Shown piece by piece: positions 32,988-40,203 of a stretch of DNA of 64,000 bases. The position numbers were made by a program, and so were the translations under genes. Within the stretch, counting starts at the first letter, position 1. Every line of letters begins with the position of its first letter. Source of the DNA: Streptomyces eurythermus. Lineage in GTDB: Bacteria > Actinomycetota > Actinomycetes > Streptomycetales > Streptomycetaceae. Below the pieces are notes generated by a model that ran no database searches, was not told the DNA's origin, and saw only the letters and a program-made list of their open reading frames with translations. The DNA is taken from assembly GCF_014649115.1 (NCBI RefSeq), contig NZ_BMSK01000011.1, positions 118,223-182,222 on the forward strand. The letters are read 5' to 3'.

Positions 32988-35368
32988 CGGCTCCGCACCG
33001 CCTTGACGAGACGCTCCGTGTCCCGGACCAGTTCCATGCGGTCTCCGATCGGGGCGAGCCACTGGTGGGCGCCCGCGTTGCACCGTTCGATGAGCGAGCG
33101 GGCCCAGGGGCCGTGTTCCTGAGCTACCGCGGCGAGGACCTGGGCGGGTTCCATGGTGCTGTCGTAGAAGGCGAGCGCGGCGAGCTCGGTGACCTTGTGC
33201 GTCTTCGCGATCCTCGCCTCGATGTCGGCGTGGCCAAGGCCTTCGGCACGCAGGCGGCGGCGCGCGGGGTCGAGGTAGGCGGCTTCCAGGGCGCCGCGGC
33301 ACATCTGGGGCAGGACGCGGTCGGCGACATCCTGGGGCACGTTCGGATCGCGGGCGACCGCCATCGCCTCGCTCACGGCGCGGGAGACCGGGTCATCGAT
33401 GCGGGTGACCTTGACGACGGAGTCGGTCTGCCGGGAGACCTGCAGGATCGTGGCCGGGATGCGCAGGTGCCGGATGGCCTGCTGGAGACGGGTGTCGTGG
33501 GTGAAGACGATCACCTGTCGGTGCTGGGCGCAGGCGTGCAGGACCCGCGCGAGCCCTTCGACCTTCTCCGGGTCCATGGACTGCACCGGGTCGTCGATCA
33601 CCAGGAAGCCGAAGGGGCTGTCGGGGTGGGTGGCGCGCGGGAGGAACAGCGAGAGGGCGAGCGAGTGCAGTTCTCCCTGGCTCATGACGCCGAAGGCAGG
33701 CGCGTCCATGGCGTCCACGGACACGTCGAGCTTCACCTTGCGCTGGTTGGCCGTGCCGGCGAGGCTGATCGAGCCGAGGCTGACGCTGCTGCGTTCGCAG
33801 AGCAGTTTCCAGATGGTCTGCGAGTGATCGGCGAACGGCCGCAGGCGCTCCTCCCGCAGTTCGTCAGTGACCTTCCTGAGCCAGGTCTGCGCCGCCTTAA
33901 GTCGCTTGGCGAGCGGGGCGGCCTCGGCGGCCCGGTCGGCGGCGGCCAGCCATTCGGCGAGCCGCACGGCCAGCGGCTGCCAGCCGGCGTCCCGGGCAGC
34001 GAGCTCACGGGACGCCCGGTCGCTCTCCTGCCGGCAGGCGTCGGCGAGGGCGGCCGACAGACGCTCGACCTGATCGGCCAGCGGGCGGGGGTCGGTGATG
34101 CTCCGGCACAGGGCCCATTCCCGCCAGAGAGCGGCGAGCGGCGAGTCCTCCGGGCGGAGCCAGACGGGGACGGGCTGGACGAGGTCGTGGACGGCCCGGA
34201 CGGCGCCGCGCAGTCCGTCCCGCGCGGACTGCGCTTCCGCCGCTTCGTGCTGGAGCCGTTCGACCTGTGCCCGGGCGCGCGCCGCCCAGTCGTCGTCGAG
34301 GAGTCCGGGGGTGTCGCAGACGGGGCAGTCGGCGGTCCGCGCCCGCCGCCGGTGGTCGAGCGCCCGTTCCAGGAGCTCGGAGAGGCGACGGGCGTCCTCG
34401 GCGGTACCGGACCGCGCGTCCTCGGCCCGGGCGGCGGCTTCCCACAGCCGTGCGACGGCACCGCTGATGTCACGCAGGTCGGGCCCCTCAAGCGTGGAGA
34501 GCCCACGCAGCCTTTCGAGTTCGGCGGGGTCCCCCTCGGACCGGGCGACGAGCAGGGCGCGGACGCGTTCGCGGTCCGGGCGGCGGGCGGAAAGCGCGTC
34601 CACGGCCGCGACGGCCCTCGGGTCGTCGGAGGTCCGCAGTGCGGCGAGAACGGCGGCGGCCAGGTCGGCGGCCTTCTTCTCCCCGTCCTTGAGCACCTTG
34701 AGACGGGCTCCGGCCTCCTTGTAGGCGTCGGAGAGCTGTTCGAGGCCGAGGACCTGGGCGAGTCCGTCATGGAGGGCGGTCATGGGGCCGTTGATCACGG
34801 CGCCGAGTTCGCTGTACGAGAGGAAGGGCCGGTACAGCGAGAGCTCCTCGGCGCCGACGACCTCGTGCAGTTCGCCGTCGGGCAGGCCGGGCCGACGGAC
34901 CGCCACCCGTGCGTCGCCCAGGTTCGCGCCGTGCCAGCTCCTGTGGACGGTGACGGGCAGGTCGGCACCGTCGCGGCGGCACTCCACCTCCACCCGGGGA
35001 GCAGCCGGATCGTGCAGGTTCCGCCACCCCTGCCGCCAGACCTGAATACGGCCTTGCCAGCGGAAGTTGTCGCCTGTCAGCGCCATCTCGGCGGCTTCGG
35101 CGAAGCTGGACTTCCCGGATCCGTTGCGCCCGGCGACGACGGTGAGGCCCGGTGCGGGCGTGAGGTCGAGCGTGGCCTCGGGCCCGATGCCGCGCCACCC
35201 GGCGGCGGTGATGGAACGGAGGAAGAGGGGCCCGGTGCGGGTGGTCCTGCCGGCCGGGGCGCCAGGGAACAGGTCGCGCAACAGGTCCGCCGTCTCCGGC
35301 TCCAGGCCGGCGGCGGCCAGGCGCTGGAGGACGAGGTCACGGACGGAGGGAGGGGGCTGGTCACTCAC
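32984..35368 (-). CDS. SMC/Rad50-like ATPase with zinc hook
   Basis: This is a 794-residue DNA-end or DNA-loop-sensing type ATPase. GTG 35368 is chosen because it begins at VSDQPPPSV with TGGAG upstream and leaves the operator outside the gene. Walker A is GRNGSGKSS (80-88). Two long helical arms flank a hook bearing CPVC (the Rad50 zinc-hook form) near the middle. The ABC signature is MSQGELHSLALSLF, Walker B FLVIDDPVQSMD, and the H-loop FTHDTRLQQ. The C-terminal ~140 residues form an extra helical domain. The layout is like Lamassu LmuB or Septu-type ATPases, but this gene partners with two unknown proteins plus McrBC. It is the first gene after operator copy 2. Confidence 0.85.
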   Translation of the reverse strand: MSDQPPPSVRDLVLQRLAAAGLEPETADLLRDLFPGAPAGRTTRTGPLFLRSITAAGWRGIGPEATLDLTPAPGLTVVAGRNGSGKSSFAEAAEMALTGDNFRWQGRIQVWRQGWRNLHDPAAPRVEVECRRDGADLPVTVHRSWHGANLGDARVAVRRPGLPDGELHEVVGAEELSLYRPFLSYSELGAVINGPMTALHDGLAQVLGLEQLSDAYKEAGARLKVLKDGEKKAADLAAAVLAALRTSDDPRAVAAVDALSARRPDRERVRALLVARSEGDPAELERLRGLSTLEGPDLRDISGAVARLWEAAARAEDARSGTAEDARRLSELLERALDHRRRARTADCPVCDTPGLLDDDWAARARAQVERLQHEAAEAQSARDGLRGAVRAVHDLVQPVPVWLRPEDSPLAALWREWALCRSITDPRPLADQVERLSAALADACRQESDRASRELAARDAGWQPLAVRLAEWLAAADRAAEAAPLAKRLKAAQTWLRKVTDELREERLRPFADHSQTIWKLLCERSSVSLGSISLAGTANQRKVKLDVSVDAMDAPAFGVMSQGELHSLALSLFLPRATHPDSPFGFLVIDDPVQSMDPEKVEGLARVLHACAQHRQVIVFTHDTRLQQAIRHLRIPATILQVSRQTDSVVKVTRIDDPVSRAVSEAMAVARDPNVPQDVADRVLPQMCRGALEAAYLDPARRRLRAEGLGHADIEARIAKTHKVTELAALAFYDSTMEPAQVLAAVAQEHGPWARSLIERCNAGAHQWLAPIGDRMELVRDTERLVKAVRSR

Positions 35369-35438
35369 GCTGGCTCCAGGCACGGGAAGTGGCGGTGCGC
35401 CGGTGCGGCCGCATCGGATACCCAGATTGCCCAGTTGC

Positions 35439-35453
35439 GTTGACGACGTCAAC
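35439..35453. promoter_or_regulatory. Shared operator palindrome, copy 2
   Basis: GTTGACGACGTCAAC lies 71 bases upstream of the SMC-like gene. On the minus strand TTGACG is followed 17 bases later by CAATCT, a passable -10, so the palindrome may overlap the promoter of the six-gene SMC-McrBC-UvrD operon. Confidence 0.8.
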
Positions 35454-35567
35454 ACACATTTCCCGCCGCTTTCTGGTGAGAACGTGTGTACGAGTGTCGA
35501 ATGGCGCGACAGGACGGCGTTCAGGCGCCCCGTACGCCCCCACCCCCGAGGGCGTGAAACCTCCTGG

Positions 35568-36233
35568 TCAGGACCAGCCCTCAAGTTCCCGGACGAAGTC
35601 GCTGTACGAGTCGTTCCGACCCTCGGGTGCGGCGATCAGGCCGTGCGCGAGCGCCTCGCGGGCGACGAGAGGCCCGTCGCTCTCGCGGAAGAGCGGCGCG
35701 CCGAGCCGCCGCTTGAGCTCCTCCTTGGGCTCCTTGATCCGCCCCAAGTCCCTTCCCCGTAACTGTGCGGGGACCTTCCACCTCGGGCGCACACGGGGGA
35801 AGGCGTCGGGGAACAGGAGGAGCCAGCCTTCCGACTCCCAGGCGGCAAGTGCGAGCGCGGCACCGAACCCGCCGCATTGGCGGCCCAGCTCCTCCGCGAC
35901 CACTCTTCGCACCTTGCCGTAGTCCGAGTCGGTGAAGCCGTCCAGGTCCTCGTGGACGACGAATCCCACGAGTTGCGCCTTCTGCTGAAGCGCCTTGGCA
36001 CGTGCCTTGCCGACGAGCACCTTCACCGCCGCGGACAGATCGGCACCGGACTTCCTGCGGAGCCTCACGGGATCGTTGATGCGCACCAGCTTGGCCGTCG
36101 CGCTGAGATCGGGCCGGTGCGCACGTATCAGGGCCGCCATGATCTCGCAGTCGTTCTGGTCCTCACCGGCGAGAACGATCACTCGGTCCGACCCGCCGAC
36201 GCGCCGGGCGCTGCCCCGGGCCCTGGCGCTCAC
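35568..36233 (-). CDS. TOPRIM-like protein paired with an AAA ATPase
   Basis: The 221-residue protein has a GTG that overlaps the ATPase stop (GTGA). The start reads VIVLAGEDQNDCEIMAALI, giving the conserved Glu after a strand. Next comes VGFVVHEDLDGF with a DxD-type acidic pair. Glu plus DxD is the TOPRIM/OLD-nuclease signature (also found in DUF4276 and RloB-like proteins). AAA ATPase and TOPRIM pairs form defence systems such as PARIS and two-gene OLD systems. Here the TOPRIM protein would be the effector held in check by the ATPase. Assignment to a named system is not possible by eye. Confidence 0.7.
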   Translation of the reverse strand: MSARARGSARRVGGSDRVIVLAGEDQNDCEIMAALIRAHRPDLSATAKLVRINDPVRLRRKSGADLSAAVKVLVGKARAKALQQKAQLVGFVVHEDLDGFTDSDYGKVRRVVAEELGRQCGGFGAALALAAWESEGWLLLFPDAFPRVRPRWKVPAQLRGRDLGRIKEPKEELKRRLGAPLFRESDGPLVAREALAHGLIAAPEGRNDSYSDFVRELEGWS

Positions 36234-37465
36234 AGTTCGCCCCCGGTGAGGTCGCCGCCGAGCACACCCGAGAACCACAGCTCACCGAGCGGCTGGCCCC
36301 CTGACTCCTCGACGATCTCCTCCACCTCCCTCACCGTCAGGGCGGGGATGATGGACGCGCCTTCGTCGTCCCGGTCACAGACGACGAACTCGTCGGGGCG
36401 GAGGCGGTTCACCAGAGCGGGCGAGTGGGTGGCGACGATGAACTGGGTGCGCTCGGAGGCTTCCCGGAGGCGCTGCACGACGAGTTCCAGTGCCTGGGGG
36501 TGCAACCCGTGGTCGATCTCCTCGATGCAGGTGAAGGCCGGCGGATGGGGATCGTAGAGCAGGGCCAGGAGCCCGAGCAGACGAACCGTGCCGTACGAGG
36601 CGTCCGCCAGGGGAGTCAGGCGGCGCAGACCGCGCTCACGCAGGACCACGGTCAACTGGTCCGTCGAACCGCCGACCTCCTCGAACTCGATGTTCTCCAG
36701 TTGCGGCAGGACGGTCCGGGCGTCCTCGACCAGGTTGTCCCAGATGTCGTCCTGGCCGCTGAGGTGGATCAGGAACGCCGCGAGGTTCTCGGCGTGAGGC
36801 GCCAGCGTCGCCATGTCCGCGGCACGCAGGCGCGTCGGCATCCGGGCCGCGACCACGTCGACGTCGAAGACCCGGAAGGAGGAGAGGCGGTCGGCGACAC
36901 GGGTCACCTCGTCCCCGCCGTCCGCGGGGCCGAGTCTGGGAAGGGTGGACAGGCCACTGCTCAGTCTGCGGATGCCGAAACTCCCGCTGTCCTGTTCCTT
37001 GCCGGCCCGTCGGTCGACCACACGCGCCTCCTCACCGGAGATCGTGATGCGCCGTCCCCGCCCCTGCTTGCGCTTGAACTGGAAGCTCTCCTCCCGGGAG
37101 AGGGCGTAGGCGGCACGAAGCCTGTCCCGGTTCGAGGGCAGCGAGCGGCGCCGGATCGTCAGGCTGTACTCATCGGGCGCGTTGAGAGTGGAATTGCTCG
37201 TCCACGTGGCCTTCAGTTGGACCCGCATGAACGTCGGAGGCTTGGCCCCGCCCCAGAAGGCGACCTCGTCGAACCCGCCTCTCGTGTCGAGCGCGGGCTG
37301 GAGGTCCGTACGGATGATGTCCGCGAGAAAGTCGAAGACCTTCAACACGTTCGACTTGCCCACTCCGTTCGGCCCCACCAACACGGTCAGCGGACCGAGC
37401 GGGACGGTCACGTCGCGCAGGCTTCGGAAGTTCTCGACGTGCAGTTCGAGGAGGCGGCTGGGCAT
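36230..37465 (-). CDS. AAA (OLD/RecF-like, AAA_21) ATPase
   Basis: The 411-residue ABC-type ATPase has Walker A GPNGVGKSN (31-39), the N-terminal strand LLELHVENFRSLRDV, DASYGTVRLLGLLALL as the signature region, Walker B FTCIEEIDHGLHP, and the H-loop IVATHSPALVNRL. There is no long coiled coil, which separates it from the SMC protein at 32984-35368. It is co-translated with the TOPRIM-like gene. I see no copy of the shared palindrome upstream, so this pair may be controlled separately from the other island operons. Confidence 0.82.
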   Translation of the reverse strand: MPSRLLELHVENFRSLRDVTVPLGPLTVLVGPNGVGKSNVLKVFDFLADIIRTDLQPALDTRGGFDEVAFWGGAKPPTFMRVQLKATWTSNSTLNAPDEYSLTIRRRSLPSNRDRLRAAYALSREESFQFKRKQGRGRRITISGEEARVVDRRAGKEQDSGSFGIRRLSSGLSTLPRLGPADGGDEVTRVADRLSSFRVFDVDVVAARMPTRLRAADMATLAPHAENLAAFLIHLSGQDDIWDNLVEDARTVLPQLENIEFEEVGGSTDQLTVVLRERGLRRLTPLADASYGTVRLLGLLALLYDPHPPAFTCIEEIDHGLHPQALELVVQRLREASERTQFIVATHSPALVNRLRPDEFVVCDRDDEGASIIPALTVREVEEIVEESGGQPLGELWFSGVLGGDLTGGEL

Positions 37466-37843
37466 GGGATGAACCTATCGGGTGGGCGCCCAGGGCGAGG
37501 GCCGATCGCGCAGCGAACCGGCCCCCACTGCCGCGCCGCGTGCTTGGCTGCCGCCGCCGTGGTGTCGCCTCGGCGTGGCGACACCGTGGCGTGGAGCAGC
37601 TACGGAATCGGTACGGGGAGGAAAGTAGCCCGACCGGCTGACATCATGGGGCCGACGCCGGGTCGAGCACCTGTCACGGTCCGCCCACGAGTCACGCCGT
37701 TCCTCGGCGACGCGCCGTCCGGGGGCGGTCGAGGAAGAACCCCGGCGACAAGGCGCACCACGGCCTGGCAAACCGCTCCACTTGCTCGGGCTTCCTCTTC
37801 GCATTCGGCTCCGATTGTCGGACCGGAACGCCATCATCGGGCC
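37466..37843. other. Divergent intergenic region with a perfect hairpin
   Basis: These 378 bases separate the AAA/TOPRIM pair from the glycosylase-like gene. GGTGTCGCC-tcggcgt-GGCGACACC (37561-37585) is a perfect 9-bp inverted repeat without a T-tract and could be an operator for either side. A smaller repeat, TCCGA-ttg-TCGGA, lies near 37810. No gene is seen. Confidence 0.55.
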
Positions 37844-38452
37844 ATGACCACTTTCAGCGCCGCCCAGTCGCTCGCCACCCATGCTCGGTCCGTCCTCGGC
37901 GACGGCCCTTTCCATCCGCCTGGCGGCTGGACGCACATGGGTGCAGTCATCTGCGATGTCAGCTTCCAGGCACGCCGGAAGTACCAGTCGACCGTCCGGC
38001 CGCGACTTCTCCGACTTCAGTCCGCATGGCCTGACGCCGTCACGGTGCGCGGCTTCCGGGCACGGCTGGCCACGGAAGACCTCGCCGTCGCCATGAACTT
38101 CAACAGCCCCGGCAGGGTCGCGACGGCTCACGCCATCACCGAACTGCTGGCCGCCAGAGGGGTCGACACCCGAGACAACCTCCACGAATGGCTCGGTCAC
38201 CAGGACAACCGTGCGGCCCTGCGCACAGTGAAGGGGGTGGGGCCGAAGAGCGTCGACTACATCGGCAACCTCGTCGGCCGGTCTCAGGTCGCGGTGGACG
38301 TGCATCTGAGGTCGTTCGCGGCAGCGGCCGGGGTCACCTGCCTCACGTACGCGGAGCTACGAGCCGCTTACGAGGAGGCCGCCGCCCTCCTCGGGCACGA
38401 ACCGGGGGGACTGGAGCACGCTGTCTGGCGGTTCAAGGCGCAGGCGGGCTGA
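37844..38452 (+). CDS. HhH-motif DNA glycosylase/endonuclease III-like protein
   Basis: The 202-residue protein has the helix-hairpin-helix LRTVKGVGPKSVDYIGNLVG (about 140-159) followed by the catalytic-type Asp in VAVDVHLRSF. This is the layout of HhH-GPD base-excision enzymes, with GVGPKSVDY standing for GVGxKTA and VDVH for the D in VDTHV. The iron-sulfur Cys cluster of Nth is missing, which is common in short forms. ATG 37844 is used; longer in-frame extensions cross the neighbouring promoter region. On a defence island it might act on modified phage bases, but a repair role is equally possible. Confidence 0.72.
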   Translation: MTTFSAAQSLATHARSVLGDGPFHPPGGWTHMGAVICDVSFQARRKYQSTVRPRLLRLQSAWPDAVTVRGFRARLATEDLAVAMNFNSPGRVATAHAITELLAARGVDTRDNLHEWLGHQDNRAALRTVKGVGPKSVDYIGNLVGRSQVAVDVHLRSFAAAAGVTCLTYAELRAAYEEAAALLGHEPGGLEHAVWRFKAQAG

Positions 38453-38911
38453 CCGCCGTGCGGGGATCTCGCCGCTCGTCGTCGATCTCCGCCCACACCG
38501 TCTTGCCGCTCGGCGGGTACGGCTCCACGCCCCAGCGGTCGGCGAGGGCGGTGACCAGGAGGAGCCCGCGGCCCGGCTCGGCGTCGGACGGCAGCTCTTC
38601 GGGGTCCGGCGGTGGAGTGGGAGTCGTTCGCCGTGCGGATCGGTGACCTCGATGCGGAGGCCGCCGGACGCGGGCACGCAGGTGAGGGCGACCCGGAAGT
38701 CACGGCCCTGGACGCGACCGTGGAAGACGGCGTTGGCCGCGAGCTCGGCGGTGATCTGTGCCGCCCGTTCGGCCACGCTTGGTGACACCTCCCAGGCGGT
38801 CAGCCGCTCGGCGACGAGCAGCCGAGCGAGGCGGGCACCGCGACGGGTGGCGGACAGCCGCTGGGCGAACACCCGTACGGCGGCGGGCTGATGGGGCGTG
38901 ATCGTGTACAT
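38433..38911 (-). pseudogene. RsbW-like ATP-binding regulatory protein, frameshifted
   Basis: From ATG 38911 the frame reads as an actinobacterial anti-sigma-type histidine-kinase-like ATPase (ITAELAANAVFHGRVQG is the N-box; IEVTDPHGERLPL is the G1 region). A one-base loss near 38606-38614 then shifts the frame. The natural continuation, PEELPSDAEPGRGLLLVTAL and then DRWGV...GKTVWAEIDDE, is in the next frame and ends at 38433. It overlaps the tail of the glycosylase-like gene. In this genus such genes usually stand beside the XRE/DUF397 pair seen here. Confidence 0.75.
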
Positions 38912-39081
38912 GGGGCCAGCGTGGCGGGCGCGCGGGAGCGTGTTCCAGGAGCGAGGCCCGTACGCTGCGTCAGAGTACGGGCACATGCGGTGGACGGTAC
39001 GGGGGCGTGCGCGTCACGCTGAGTGCTGCCGACCGTGGGTACAGAGGTCGGCGTACGGGCGCGCGTCGGGAGGTGGCCGCG

Positions 39082-39960
39082 GTGGCGGAGGACGTCGAGA
39101 TCGTGACGGACGGGGCGGACGAGACGAACGAGACGGAGGAGCAGGGGCGCGAGCCCGATCCGTCGGACAGTCTGGCGGACCTTCGGGGCCGTCGTCCAGG
39201 CCCTGCGGGAGCACGCGGGGCTCAGCAGGGCCGAGTTCACGGAGCTCGTACGGTTCTCCAAGCACACCGTGGAGTCGGTGGAGTTGGGGCGGCGGATGCC
39301 GGACGAGGCGTTCGTCGACCGGGGGGACGCGGCGCTGGGGAACACGGGGGCGCTGCGGAGGTCCGCGCCTTTTCTGACCCGTGCCGAGGCCGGTCTGACG
39401 GTGTGGTTCCGGCGGTGGGCGCGCCTGGAGAAGGTGGCGGTGAGTCTGTGCACGTACGAGTGCCGGCTGGTGCCGGGGCTCTTGCAGTCGGAAACGTATG
39501 CGCGGGCGGTGTTCGACAACAGCATCCCGCTGCTGACGGAACGGCAGTTGGAGACCCAGCTCGCCGCGCGCCTCAAGCGGCAGAAAATGCTGTACGAGCG
39601 GCCGACCGTGCCGTTCGGCTTCATCGTGGAGGAGCACGTCTTCCGGCGCAGGCTGGGCGGGACGGAGGTGCAGCGGAGCATGCTGGACCGCGTCCTTGAA
39701 CTGAGTGAACCGCGCAACGTGACCTTGCAGGTGGTCCCGGTGGAGGCCGAGTTCCACGGCTGCCTAGATGGACCGGTGCGACTCCTTGAGACTCCGGACG
39801 GGCGGCGGCTCGGGTACTCCGAGGGACAGCAGAACGGGCGGCTTATCTCCGACCCCAAAGAGGTGCGCCTGCTCCACCAGCGCTATGACACACTGCGCTC
39901 ACAGGCCCTCACCCCAAGGAGTCGCGGGGCCTGTTGGAGCGTCTGCGAGGAGAGCTATGA
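39082..39960 (+). pseudogene. XRE-family regulator with DUF5753 ligand domain, two frameshifts
   Basis: GTG 39082 follows GGGAGG by 8 bases. The frame runs to DPSDSLAD, then an extra base near 39181 shifts it. The HTH resumes as FGAVVQALREHAGLSRAEF and HTVESVELGRRMP, followed by the DUF5753 domain (LVPGLLQSETYARAVF, MLYERPTVPFGFIVEE, LQVVPVEAEFHG). Near 39912 one C is missing in a C-run, so the normal tail LTPKESRGLLERLRGEL and its TGA at 39960 are out of frame. Two independent breaks argue for real decay. Confidence 0.8.
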
Positions 39961-40150
39961 GTACGACGGAACTCGCCTGGTTCAAGTCCAGCTACAGCGG
40001 AACCAGGGCGACGATTGTGTCGAGGTCGCCGTCACCCCGCGAACCGTCCACGTCCGGGACTCCAAGGACGTGGCTCGCCGGCCCTTCGCGGTCGGCCGCG
40101 AGGGCTGGGCCCGGTTCGTGTCGTTCGCGTCCCTCGCCCTGGAGTACTGA
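39957..40150 (+). pseudogene. DUF397 protein, frameshifted
   Basis: The ATG overlaps the regulator stop (ATGA), which is the classic XRE/DUF397 arrangement. It starts STTELAWFKSSYSG. After a one-base loss near 40003 the normal rest, GDDCVEVAVTPRTVHVRDSKD and ARRPFAVGREGWARFVSF, continues in another frame to the TGA at 40150. DUF397 proteins act with their XRE partner in morphology or toxin-antitoxin-like control. Confidence 0.8.
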
Positions 40151-40203
40151 GCAGATCGCGTGGCCCGACGGCGGGGCCGTGAGACAGCCGCCGCCGGGCC
40201 CCG

